Assembly (NCBI GenBank): GCA_030710605.1
Contig: CP092880.1
Coordinates: forward strand, 11,387,639 to 11,451,638
From: Cordylochernes scorpioides
Lineage: Eukaryota; Arthropoda; Arachnida; Pseudoscorpiones; Chernetidae
Direction of reading: 5' to 3'
Length of the DNA stretch: 64,000 nucleotides
Positions 33,463 through 44,105 of this stretch are shown one piece after another. The notes under the pieces were generated by a model, which was not told where the DNA came from, searched no databases, and saw nothing but the letters and a program-made list of their open reading frames with translations. The stretch's first letter is position 1. The number at the start of each line of letters is the position of its first letter. Both the position numbers and the translations under genes were made by a program.

Positions 33463-34437
33463 GCTACATTCAATTATAATGTCGAATACAAGTAAAACAT
33501 CTTAGCGGAAAATTCGCCATTACTTGTTCAAATAACATTTTGGGAACCAATATATATGGCTACATTCAATTATAATGTCGAATACAAGTGAAACATATTA
33601 GCGGAAAAATCGCCATTACTTGTTCAAATAACATTTTGGGAACCAATATATATGGCTACATTCAATTATAATGTCGAATACAAGTAAAACATCTTAGCGG
33701 AAAATTCGCCATTACTTGTTCAAATAACATTTTGGGAACCAATATATATGGCTACATTCAATTATAATGTCGAATACAAGTAAAACATCTTAGCGGAAAA
33801 TTCGCCATTACTTGTTCAAATAACATTTTGGGAACCAATATATATGGCTACATTCAATATAATGTCGAATACAAGTAAAACATCTTAGCGGAAAATTCGC
33901 CATTACTTGTTCAAATAACATTTTGGGAACCAATATAAATGGCTACATTCAATTATAATGTCGAATACAAGTGAAACATCTTAGCGGAAATTTCGCCATT
34001 ACTTGTTCAAATAACATTTTGGGAACCAATATATATGGCTACATTCAATTATAATGTCGAATACAAGTAAAACATCTTAGCGGAAAATTCGCCATTACTT
34101 GTTCAAATAACAATTTGGGAACCAATATATATGGCTACATTCAATTATAATGTCGAATACAAGTGAAACATCTTAGCGGAAAATTCGCCATTACTTGTTC
34201 AAATAACATTTTGGGAACCAATATATATGGCTACATTCAATTATAATGTCGAATACAAGTAAAACATCTTAGCGGAAAATTCGCCATTACTTGTTCAAAT
34301 AACATTTTGGGAACCAATATATATGGCTACATTCAATTATAATGTCGAATACAAGTAAAACATCTTAGCGGAAAATTCGCCATTACTTGTTCAAATAACA
34401 TTTTGGGAACCAATATATATGGCTACATTCAATTATG
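33463..34437 (+). repeat. 96-bp minisatellite, about 10 units
   Basis: Head-to-tail units beginning GCTACATTCAATTATAATG and containing CATCTTAGCGGAAAATTCG and TTTTGGGAACCAATATATAT. Units are almost identical (AAAACATC or GAAACATC, occasional single changes), which implies recent amplification or gene conversion. Confidence 0.95.
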
Positions 34438-35158
34438 AATGAATTGTTAGTATAGAAAGATATATTGTATATTGAGTAAAATTAATCGGACCTCGTCAGG
34501 GAAAAGTAACTGTATTAAAACATTTTTATTGTTCTCTAGCTTTCAGGCACGTACGCCCTTCTACAGGACATGGTATGATGATATAAAATATACTTTTTAC
34601 CTGGAGGCCTGATATATTTCCCTCTATATTCTATATTTCGACTTAGAGCGCTATTTCCCTCTAGGGACACTTGCACTTTAAAGATAAACAAAAATTTTGA
34701 AAGAAAAGAAAGAAAGACAATTTAAATATGTACAAGAATTAGTATGCAAGTTAGTTAGATGAAAAGATAAAAATATATATATATCAACACAATTGATATA
34801 TGTACAAAGGGTTGGTATGCAAATTTAGTTAAATGAAATTAAATTTTAAAGTATTGTGTGTATTCGAGAAAAGCAATTTACAGAGTAAAAAAAAAATTAA
34901 GGAATATTTTAGAATAAAAATATGCAAGATATTAGAGAATTATTCAATTTAAAAAATACTAAAAAGAGTTGAGTTTAAATAAAAGCGTTCCAATGGAATT
35001 TAGTAGTTTTTTTTTTATAAAATTCAAAATAAATCTGCAAAATGAGTTGAATTTTATATATTTGTCTTCGTTGTTATTAGATCAAACGGGTTTGATACAT
35101 TTAGTCCATTGTTTACTCTATATTGATGCAAGGAATTAATTGAATTAAAATATATATA
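34438..35158. other. AT-rich with one hammerhead-derived hairpin
   Basis: On the minus strand 34541-34566 reads CTGTAGA, hairpin, GAAAGCTAGAG, the motif also seen at 21646 and 29016. No coding. Confidence 0.4.
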
Positions 35159-36479
35159 CGAGGTGTGTTCAAAAAGTATCGCGACCTTTGTGTTTTTTCA
35201 AAAATTATTCATTTATTCATGAATACCTATTTTGTCCCCTTCAAAGTAATCCCCATGAGATATTATACACTTGTGTCAACGGTTTTTCCAATCTTCGAAG
35301 CGCTTCAAAAAATCATTTTTTAAAATATTTTTCAGCTCCTCCTTCGATGCCGTCTTTATCTCGTCAAGCGTAGCGTAACGTCGTCCTTTCATGGGCCTCT
35401 TCAGTTTAGGGAACAAGAAAAAGTCACAGGGGGCCAGTTCTGGGGAATAAGGTGGCTGCGGCATCATTAGTGTGTTGTTTTTGGCCAAAAAGTCGCGCAC
35501 AAGCAACGATGTGTGAGCAGGGGCGTTATCGTGGTGCAAAAGCCAATTTTTGTTCTTCCACAAATCCGGGCGTTTCTGGCGGATTGCTTCGCGCAAATTA
35601 CGCATAACTTGCAGGTAATATTCCTTATTGACCGTTCTAATCTGTGGCAAGAACTCATGATGCACCACGCCCCTGCAATCGAATAAAACTGTCAGCAAAA
35701 CTTTCACATTCGACCGAACTTGGCGCGCTTTTTTCGGTCTTGGTTCGTGCGGCAGCTTCCATTGAGATGATTGAGCTTTGGTTTCCACGTCATAACCATA
35801 AACCCACGCTTCGTCACCAGTTATGACCCTCTGGAGCAAATTTGGGTCGTCGCGGACAGCGTCCAACATCTCATTTGCAATGTTCATGCGATGCTGTTTT
35901 TGGTTGCAATTGAGCAATTTTGGTACGAATTTCGCGGCGACCCGTCTCATGCCAAAATCATTGATAGAAATTGAATGGCACGAGCCAATCGATATGTTTA
36001 GGTCCTCAGCAACTTCTCTAACGGTGATTCGACGATTGGCCAATATCATTTTATCCACTTCATTAATTTTTTCGTCTGTTGTTGAAGTGCTCGGGCGTCC
36101 GGCACGCTCTTCGTCGTTCACATCTTCTCGGCCTTCTGAGAACATTTTGTACCACCGATAAACGTTGCTTCGGTCCAAGGTAGCTTCTCCGTAGGCCACA
36201 GTCAACATTCGGAATGCATCTGCGCACTTAATTTCGTTTTTCACAAAAATTTGATACAGGTTCTTTGATTCATTTTTTTTAATAGGTAAAAATCGAAGAC
36301 GATCCAAAACACCTGCAAGCAAAGCAGCTGTCAACAATTAAGTGAACATTCAAAATGGCCGAGCTTGTCGGCATAAGTGAGAGACATGAGTACTAACATA
36401 AAGCCACAAAAAGATCGAATTTCGAATATACGTAACCCGCGAAAATTCAGAATTCGCGATACTTTTTGAACACACCTCG
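35159..36479 (-). mobile_element. mariner transposon, almost intact
   Basis: 1,321 bp between TA dinucleotides. Ends CGAGGTGTGTTCAAAAAGTA are perfect inverted repeats over at least 20 bp. One long transposase frame on the minus strand. Confidence 0.95.
35276..36337 (-). CDS. mariner transposase, one nonsense codon near the end
   Basis: 353 codons open from ATG 36337. N-terminal HTH region (KCADAFRMLTVAYGEATL, RWYKMFSEGRE), linker GRPSTSTTD, second HTH (RITVREVAEDLNIS). DD34D catalytic set: Asp175 (ITGDEAWVYGYD), Asp270 (LLHHDNAPAHT), Asp305 (YSPELAPCDFFLFPK). The frame ends at FEDWKNR with TGA where relatives have Trp; reading on, the normal last 20 or so residues (including the HGDYFEGD motif) follow in frame. 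The first 25-30 residues may also be altered, since the usual N-terminus is not obvious. The function would be cut-and-paste at TA. It is the freshest mariner here. Confidence 0.9.
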   Translation of the reverse strand: MLTAALLAGVLDRLRFLPIKKNESKNLYQIFVKNEIKCADAFRMLTVAYGEATLDRSNVYRWYKMFSEGREDVNDEERAGRPSTSTTDEKINEVDKMILANRRITVREVAEDLNISIGSCHSISINDFGMRRVAAKFVPKLLNCNQKQHRMNIANEMLDAVRDDPNLLQRVITGDEAWVYGYDVETKAQSSQWKLPHEPRPKKARQVRSNVKVLLTVLFDCRGVVHHEFLPQIRTVNKEYYLQVMRNLREAIRQKRPDLWKNKNWLLHHDNAPAHTSLLVRDFLAKNNTLMMPQPPYSPELAPCDFFLFPKLKRPMKGRRYATLDEIKTASKEELKNILKNDFLKRFEDWKNR

Positions 36480-36904
36480 TATATGTTATATGAACATTTT
36501 TCATTTTATTTTGAATTATATTGTTCTAAAATAACTCTGTGAAGTAGACCGCCAGATAACGCCACTTTACACTATATATATACCTAATGTTGTTGTTTTT
36601 CTTTTGACCGGCACAAATGCCTTTGTAAATATACTTAATTTGGGCTTTTATTTTTCCACATACCTGTGAAGTCAGTTATTTCTTTTTCAAATTATTTTAT
36701 TTATTAAAAATAAAGGTATGTCTATTGTCAAGATTTTCTCAAATCCTTTTATCATTAATTCGTTTGTTTTATATAAATTACTATCAGCATCATTAAAACA
36801 GATTATAAATTAAAATCTTAGCATTTTTATATTTATCATGATTACCCAATTACTAACTACTACCTATATTTAATATAACACACACACATATATATATATA
36901 TATA
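36480..36904. repeat. TATA-bearing interspersed repeat (copy 1) and AT-rich flank
   Basis: 36531-36660 (ACTCTGTGAAGTAGACCGCC, TATATATACC, CCGGCACAAATGCC) matches copies at 50200, 50907 and 60811. The rest is AT-rich, ending in a CA/TA simple repeat at 36880-36905. Confidence 0.55.
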
Positions 36905-37275
36905 TGTCGTAAACCCGGGTAAGCCAACAAGTGAGTTGGAAGCAGTCGGGGTTGAGTGGCAAGGCGTGCAGAGTGGGAAGTCCGCACGGGACAGTAAGGA
37001 CAAAGTTTGGGATCAAAAGACGCTCTCCTAGTACGTCTCACGTGGCACCAGGACCAGGGGAAGTTGAGGATTAACTGAGGAAAGCTCGGCGTCATGCATG
37101 AATCCGCGGAGGCAGAGAGGAGCCAAAACGGCGGCCACGAGGACCGCCGTGAGACCTAGCACTGAGCGGGCCCTGTCCGAAAATATCCACTGTAACCTAA
37201 CTGTCATCATCCGGACCAACGCCCTTTTTGTCCCTCTCTGGATCCCCCGGGTGTTCGGTGGCAAGCTGGTGTCAC
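36905..37275. other. GC-rich island, unassigned
   Basis: About 370 bp, strongly GC-rich against AT-rich flanks (GGGTAAGCCAACAAG, CGGCGGCCACGAGG, GGATCCCCCGGGTG). Overlapping frames of 60-80 codons exist on both strands but none resembles a known protein. It could be the 5' region of a retroelement or a captured host segment. Confidence 0.4.
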
Positions 37276-37386
37276 TTTGAGAAGACTAGAAAAGACGTAA
37301 TACTTTATTACTTACATATCACATTGTTTAAATTACGATATATATATATATATATATGAATAAAAAGACCGTTTTGCGTTTATATA

Positions 37387-38262
37387 TGTCATAATTTGTA
37401 TATAATTGTATGCCCCCCGACCCACTATGCATGTACAATGTATGATTTTCAAAGATTTAATAAAGAATAAGGTAACTGGAGGAAAGGAAGTGGCAACAAG
37501 ACATAGGAAGCAGGCTAAAAGCGGACACAAGTATAAATAACTTGTACAGTCAATACTTCCTGGCAAGCCCGGACGTATCTGGTATCCGCAGAAGTTATGT
37601 TAGTAGAGAGACGCCCAATATTTCCGGACAGGACCGGACGTATTTGATACCGCGGAAGTAAAATAGAGTCGAACACACCCGATACTTCCTGACCAGGCCG
37701 GGCGTAACTAACACCAAAGAAAGCCGCCGGTCCAATTAGAAAGTCTCCCCTAAATAGGTCAACCAATAGAAAAACGGGCACGTTACATCCTTCGACCAAT
37801 GGGAAGGAAGACGACTCGTGGTGTTAAATCGAGAAGTAAGAATTGTCAGTAACGTTTTCGCTCTCATAGGAACAACACCTACAGTTGCTCCTTCGCTCCC
37901 AACGAGGTGACATCTGCTCTGGACCTCTCTCCCTCTGCTCATCCCATAGCTAAGTACAATCACCGCCATGTGATCAGATAATTAACAATCAAAATCGCTC
38001 CGCTCTTCTCAAGCTTTCTTTCCTCCAACCCAGTTGCCTTTTATTTTCAAACCCCATCACGTGTCCTGATTATTCCTAACTGTATGCTTCAACTTCCACT
38101 CAAACGACTTCGTTTCAACCAATCCTCACCATTCAAATCGAACAACAAGAAATTTCGCAACGATATTGTCACAGAACGGTTAAGTCGACAATATATATTA
38201 CCACATAACTTGAAGAGTCGACAGGATTCTACAACAGTGTAATACATCAAATATTGCAGTGT
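37387..38262 (+). repeat. LTR-like repeat with CCAAT boxes, copy 1
   Basis: Starts TGTCATAATTTGTATATAA and matches the reverse complement of 62065-63074 throughout. Contains TTAATAAAGAATAAGG (poly(A)-like), repeated ACTTCCTG..CCGGACGTA blocks, and several CCAAT motifs (CAACCAATAG, GACCAATGGG). Homology between copies runs on past a possible CTACAACA end (38236), so the exact termini are uncertain. Likely a long solo LTR or retroelement 5' region. Confidence 0.55.
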
Positions 38263-38456
38263 AATAACTTTGGATATATTACATATATATATATAACAAT
38301 AAATAGTTGTTTAGTTTTGTATTAAAATTATCTTCATTATTTTGATTATTTAAATTCAAATTATAAAATTTGTAAAATGTTATTATTTAGTAGAGAGAGA
38401 GAGAATCACTGTTATATTTTTGTCATATAGTTTTTACACTATATATATATATATAT

Positions 38457-38644
38457 ATCTAAAGAGACAAAGGTCGCCTCTCCCGTCAAAATAGACGTCT
38501 AAAACAGACGCCATCTACGCCATCGCCAGCTGGTGTTGTGGCTTTGTCACCGACCCGAGGCCGCTAGTTGCGGCGACGGTCAATATATGGCGTCTGTTTT
38601 AGACGTCTATTTTGACGGGAGAGGCGACCTTTGTCTCTTTAGAT
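38457..38644. mobile_element. MITE with 57-bp perfect ends
   Basis: Left arm begins ATCTAAAGAGACAAAGGTCG and the right arm is its exact reverse complement over about 57 bp, through GTCTAAAACAGACGCCAT. The 70-bp centre is GC-rich. TA simple repeats lie on both sides, which hides any target duplication. Total about 188 bp. Confidence 0.8.
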
Positions 38645-38670
38645 CATTTTCCTCCCGGCAAAAATTTCCA

Positions 38671-38704
<34 letters not shown>

Positions 38705-38727
38705 AAAATAGAGCAATCCATAAATAA

Positions 38728-38944
38728 ATCTTTAATTAAAAAGGCATATATTGGATCAAAATGTCATTTATTTTACCAATATTTCAGTTGGCTGAATGCC
38801 AACCTTTATCAAGGTGTTCTAACATACAGATTGACATACATTAAAATGTTATAATACCTTGATAAAGGTTGGTGTCCATCCAACTGAAATATTGGTAAAA
38901 TAAATGATATTTTGATCCAATATATGCCTTTTTAATTAAAGATT
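38728..38944. mobile_element. foldback repeat with altered hammerhead core
   Basis: Arms start and end with AATCTTTAATTAAAAAGGCA and its complement. Each arm has TTGATAA, a hairpin built on AGGTTGG, and (C)TGAAATATTGG (plus strand 38859-38894). Related to 51760-51860 and 56396-56592. Confidence 0.75.
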
Positions 38945-39027
38945 TATATACAGTATATAAATATATGATACAATTAAGATAAGTTCAAACACACTATAAA
39001 TATATATTTATTTTATAATTTAAAATA

Positions 39028-39450
39028 CAGGGTGATCCAAAAGTCCCGCACAACTTTAAAAATTAATAACTCCGCGAATATTTGCGCTGGAGCAATGCGG
39101 TAAACACCATTGTGTTCAGGATGCAATGGGTATTTTTATGGCAAATAATGAAAAAAAAATCGAAATTGATTTTAGTTACAACTTTATTCGCTAGATGGCG
39201 CTCTACCAGAATCAGAGATTCAGCGGCCAAATTGTTTGATAAATTGAAAAATATAACTGAACGACACGTATTTTTCCTTTTTGAATACCAGGAAGGAACC
39301 CTAATGATATCAAATGTTAAATTAATAAAACACCATTTCGCCAAAAGTTAGAAGAATTGGTTGACGATTTTTAAATACAATCTGAGATATGTAAAATAGG
39401 TATATGCAAATTAAAACATGTAGCAAAAAATATTTATATTTTAGATGGAG
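39028..39450 (+). repeat. left terminal inverted repeat of composite 2
   Basis: Pairs with 49090-49515 over about 420 bp and matches the ends of composite 1. Confidence 0.85.
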
Positions 39451-40103
39451 GTTTGTGAAATAGATTGAATGTTTGAAAATAACTACTGATATCAATACAC
39501 GATTTTTTTTGAAATGTTAATATAGTACCAAAAATGATGATGGCACTACTAATAGGATTTCGTGCTATAAGGAATGTATAGTTTCTTGACTAATTGGCGA
39601 CACTTGACTATTTAACTGGATATTTGTCATGATCCAAAAATGAAATATAAGGGGAGTGACAAAATATATTTGTCGTACTTTATTCCAAATATCCTATGGG
39701 TTTGTCAAATAGTATCATTGTTTATTATACTGTACATAATTTTGAAAATGTATCCCCACAAAAAATCATTTTTAAATCGACCTTTTGCGTTTAAAAACGT
39801 GGTAGTAAAATCATTTTGTATTATTTTTTGCGCAAAATTTCTAAAGTTGGGGGGGGGGGATACAGAGAATATTCCTTATGCTATTTCTTCTAATGAGCGA
39901 AAAGCGATAAACTAAACATAAGGGGTAAAATTGTGCATACCAGTGTTATTCGAGAAGTTATAAAACTTTGGCCTGCACGACATAATATAAGATGTGGGCA
40001 AATAACAAACAAAAAAATTACTGTTCACAGAAAAAAAAAAAGAGTCAAGATGTGAGGACGGCATTTATTATTCCCATAACCCAAAACAAAGAGCTGCAAA
40101 ATA

Positions 40104-41238
40104 TAACACATGAGGTAACTGCCTTCTCTCTTGTATTAGGTCCCAATCCTTGCTCAATGTGGCGCCCTTCATTCTCAAACACCGCCTGCAGACGATAGAT
40201 GACAGAATAATTACAATTAAATTGTTGAAATTTATAAAACGTGCCATCTGATAGAAGCCTTCAACATGGCCAATGTGGTAGACCGGCATCGATAAAAACG
40301 CGACTTAATGTACCCCCATAACCGAAATTGTAAAGCGTCAAGTCTGGTGATATTGGAGGCCACTGGTATATAAAGTGGCGACTTATCAACGAATTTCACC
40401 GAACGTATCCTTCAGCAATTGTTTGGCACCGCGGGAGATATGAGGAGGTCCTCCATCTTGCATGAATGTTATTTCGCTTAGTGCTTGTCTGTCCTGCAAT
40501 ATGGGAATAACCTTTTCTCTCAAAAGTTGAACATAACGTTCACCAGTTACAAAAACGGTTTTAAAAGTTCTTCCATTGATTTTTCAAAGAAAAATGGCCC
40601 AATAATAAAAGAAGAAGTGAACCCACACAAAACTGTAACTCTGTGCTGATGAAGTGGTATTTCTGTAAAAATCCTAGGGTTTTCTGTTGCCAGAATGAGG
40701 CAGTTTTTAATGTTAAATTCTCCCTTTAGATAAAAGTGAGCATCATCTGTTCTTAGAACATTTGACAGCCAGTTTTCATCAATATCAATTTGCCGGAAAA
40801 CCCATGCAGCGAATTCTTGACGCTTCTCAAAATCGCTGACTTTCAACTCGTGAAAACTTTGAATTTTGTTAGGATATTTTTATAGAAAAATTCTAAATGT
40901 GTGTTCTCTCCAAACTGTTCCATACGAAATCCCCGTTTGTCGAGAAACTTGTCTAGCACTTACTTCTCCATACGTGGATAACGTTTCAATAGCTTCAGCA
41001 TTCTGCAAAACCGTAACAGCCACTGACTTGCATGTCGATGGTCTTCCACTCAGAGGTTTTGCTTCCAGACACCCAGTTTCCTCAAAACTTTTAATCAATC
41101 GCTTTAATGAGCTCATTGGTCCTTTACCGCTTCGAATATCTTTAAAGGAACGAAACACGCTCGTAAAGCTTCAGTGGATGATTCTGAATCACAATTTAAA
41201 AATTTCACCAAGAGTGCTTTATCCTGTAGTGACGACAT
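40104..41238 (-). pseudogene. transposase of composite 2 (DD41D-like), frameshifted
   Basis: More complete than in copy 1. Start at ATG 41238 (MSSLQDKALLVKFLN). After a frameshift the HTH part runs FRSFKDIRSGKGPMSSLKRL, FEETGCLEAKPLSGRPST, EVSARQVSRQTGISYGTVWR. Then LRTDDAHFYLKGE (first Asp), VTVLCGFTSSFIIG and PFFFEK; the middle with the second and third Asp (about 40270-40470) is frame-broken; C-terminal RMKGATLSKDWDLIQERRQL at about 40100-40180. The combination of N-terminal Paired-like HTH, GFTSSFIIGPFFFE and WPPRS-DLTPCDF is the pattern of a widespread arthropod Tc1/mariner-superfamily group. Several frameshifts; inactive. Confidence 0.8.
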
Positions 41239-41366
41239 TCCAGGGGGAAGGGGAGAAGTCCAACCACACCTCCTTGCGGTCCCCCCTGGACCCTTGGAAT
41301 ATTTGACCAAATTCTGGTGCGTTTCCAAGATGACTAACGTTGCAATGGCACCCATTTTCAAATGAA

Positions 41367-43270
41367 GAGCAAAACTGATATCTCCAGTAATGCTACCGCG
41401 TCCGGGGTAACCGCCGCGTCAGGAGCTGCAGCTCGAGCTCATGATGAGAAATCTACTACGAGGACACAATTCAATCTACTACAACTCAATATAAATGGTA
41501 CCCAGAGGAAAATAAAGAGCTGACTTGTCTTCTCTGTGACAACAATGTACATATTAATTGTCCTCAGGAGACAAAATTGAATCAGAATCTGAGATTCAAT
41601 ATCAAAGATTATACAACACTACGAAAGGACAGACCGGGAAAATTCGGAGGAGAACTTGCCGTTTTGATTAAAACTCTAGAAACCAAATTTAAGGAAATCG
41701 CCTATAATCAGAGTAAGCCTAGAGAAAGCACGACAGAAGCTCAGGCAATAGAAATCTATCTTACAGATAAAACAATTCCAATCATAAATGTTTATCACCA
41801 CGATAATACTAGCATCAATACAGGCCTGATTGAGAAATTAAGTGAAGCGTCTTCGGATATCGCAATCATACTTGGTGATTTTAACGCCGAAAGACCAACT
41901 TGGGGATCACCTGTCCAGGATAACAAAGGTCAGCAGGTTGAGGACATGCTAACCGACCTCGACCTTACACCGTTAAATAACGAAAAGAACACCTATCTAT
42001 CCAAGTCCACAGGCACAGAATCCGCAATAGACATCACAGCGATAAATTACAACATCGCACCCACAACACAATGGAAAATTCTGAAAAGTGCAATCAGTGA
42101 CCACAGACCAATTTTAACAACCCTAAAATTCAAAATTGAGAATTTTTACAACAGAATAAAAGAACACTGGAAAAAAATTCACAGAAAAGCTTGAAGAACT
42201 GTGCAACGAAGAATTAAATCACAGAACGATTGACAAAAAATTGGAAAAATTCTATTCGAACATATCCAGAGCTGCAAAGGTATCGATACCTAGAGGTAGA
42301 CGTCAAGACCAGTGAATACTTTACTGGAAGGACCACAATATCGAGGCAATGATTGCAGAGATACACAATATCAATGAACTTCTTAAAACAAATAAATCAG
42401 AGGATATCATAAAGGAACTCATTGAAATTAGTTACAAAATGAACAAGAAATTTGGATATTCACACAAGAGAGAGAAAAATGGGCAGAATTCTGCGAAAAA
42501 AATGGGTCCAAAAAAGGAAAGCCATCACTGGAATATAATTAGTGTTATAAAACACTCAAAACCAACACTAATCCTCTAATACTCTAACCGATATGAATAG
42601 CGAGAACGAACAAACAGATGGCTGAAATAATTGCTGAATATCTTTCAAGCACTTCCAGACTCAGCTATACGAATGAAGGCAGGACTCTAAAAAATAATGC
42701 AAACAGGTTAGTTAAACAAGCAAGAAATTACCATCAACAAGATATTTACTCGAGAGACTTCACACTGAATGAGCTAAACTCATCAATAGTAAAGTTAAAT
42801 CCAAGAGGTCACCAGGAGATGATCTAATCTTTGGTCAAATGATTAAACACTTTGGAGACAAAGCTAAAAATCAACTCCTACGAATACTGAACATTTCATG
42901 GCAAACTGGTAAACTACCAAAGAATTGTAAGATATCAATTATAGTGCCAATACTGAAACCAAACAAATATGCCAAGGAATGCAAGAACTATCGGCCAATT
43001 GCTCTTACCAGCATACTTTGTAAAATAACAGAATGAATTATCCACTCTAGGTTCATAGTCTGGCTCACTAACAATAATAAAATAAACTTATACCAAACTG
43101 CCTAAAGGTCCAGACACTGTACAACTGATAAACTGTTCTACATCTGTCAATCAATAATATATTTCTAGGAAAAACCGCCAAAGAAGACAACGGCCGTATT
43201 ACTGGATATGACCTTAGCTTTTGGTCGAGTGTAGAAATATTTGAAAGGCTGCACAACATAGGAGTAAAAA
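41367..43270 (+). pseudogene. LINE A, copy 2: endonuclease and first part of RT
   Basis: Begins straight after the target duplication. The endonuclease opens at about 41475 with LLQLNINGTQRKIK, loses frame at a TGA, continues in the 205-codon frame 41577-42194 with PQETKLN (41567 region), IIINVYH-type motif, AIILGDFNAERPTWGSP (catalytic Asp/Asn) and SAISDHRPIL. A broken linker (42195-42830) follows. RT starts at 42839: KISIIVPILKPNK, KNYRPIALTSILCKI, then decays. Here the element lacks any ORF1, so it was 5'-truncated on arrival. Confidence 0.85.
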
Positions 43271-43681
43271 GAATTTAAAAAGAATATTACGCCTCTTAAA
43301 TAGTTTTATAATTTGATAACAGATGGCGCTCTAGTACATCGTAACATTATTGTTCTAATAAAAGACACAATTTGATATTTGCGGAAGAGCGATTGCTCGA
43401 AGCATATTATATATTTATAATTATATTTAATTCTGCTGTCCTAAAAGCTTATGTCCATAGTTCTTCTAAAATACCCATTCCAAGAGTCTTACAACAGTCA
43501 CCTATAAAAGGAAGTTCCAAAAATGCAATATAACAGCGGTATGGTAGATTAAACTGGCGAAACCGCTGGGAGGGTTCACCACTGATGAGCCAGGCCCTCC
43601 CTTTAATTTTTCCATCGCAGTAAGGACAGTAGAAATTATTTTATTTTAAAAAGAATATTACGCCTCTTAAATAGTTTTATA
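43271..43681 (+). mobile_element. family P repeat inserted in LINE A, with target duplication
   Basis: The unit starts and ends with the same block, AAAAAGAATATTACGCCTC (43277 and 43651), 374 bp apart, so it is slightly more than one unit of a tandem. ATAGGAGTAA stands on both sides (43257 and 43682) where LINE A copy 1 has a single CATCGGAGTAAGAGG, giving a target duplication of about 12 bp. Inside: TATAAAAGG (43503), the permuted hammerhead core and family tail. Confidence 0.75.
43536..43593 (+). ncRNA. strand-permuted hammerhead-like core
   Basis: GCGGTA TGGTAGAT, CTGGC GAAA CCGC, GTTCACCA CTGATGA GCCAG. Stem III 5 bp and stem II 5 bp are perfect; stem I is 4 bp perfect, extendable to 8 with one mismatch. 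Cleavage triplet GUA. TATAAAAG lies 33 bp upstream, so a Pol II transcript would begin near the first strand. Confidence 0.6.
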
Positions 43682-43682
43682 A

Positions 43683-43846
43683 TAGGAGTAAGAGGAAAAA
43701 CCATAATCTGGATTGCAGACTTCTTAAGTGGAAGAAGGATAAAGGTTCGGGTCAATGGAACATTTTCCAAGGACAGAAGAACATGGGCTGGTGTACGTAC
43801 CTCAGGGATCTGTGCTCAGTCCTCTACTCTTCTCGCTATATTTAAC
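43683..43846 (+). pseudogene. LINE A, copy 2: RT middle
   Basis: Continues RT (GVRGKTIIWIADFLSGRR, TWAGV..PQGSVLSPLL) with a small duplication (GTACGTAC) that shifts frame. Interrupted at 43847 by the gypsy LTR. Confidence 0.8.
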
Positions 43847-44105
43847 TGTTGTGTATGTAAATAGGTGAATATTATTTGTATTATTTAAAGCCTCATTATG
43901 TAAAAATATATGTATATATAAATTGGACATTTGTTGTTGGCCATGGTCAAGTTTGAGCTCGTGTACGTCTAATTACGACACAACAAAAGTGGCGACGAGG
44001 ATGCGCGATCTACAGAGCCAGTAAAAAGCTGAGGAAAGCGGCGTCTATGCAAGTATAACAACTACATCTTTTAATCTATCTGGATCAAGAAAACAAAGGA
44101 GTAGA

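Noticed and set aside
33463..34437. Possible CRISPR-like array of regular repeats
   Set aside because: Units are contiguous 96-bp tandem copies without unique spacers, in eukaryotic DNA; it is a minisatellite.
37028..37264. 78-codon minus-strand frame with a hydrophobic stretch in the GC island
   Set aside because: High GC content makes such frames common; no family likeness and no second copy to test conservation.
43560..43590. Reading family P as an ordinary type II hammerhead using GGTT as internal cleavage site
   Set aside because: Only five bases would lie between the cleavage site and CUGAUGA, too few to form stem I; the upstream GCGGUA strand gives three matching stems.
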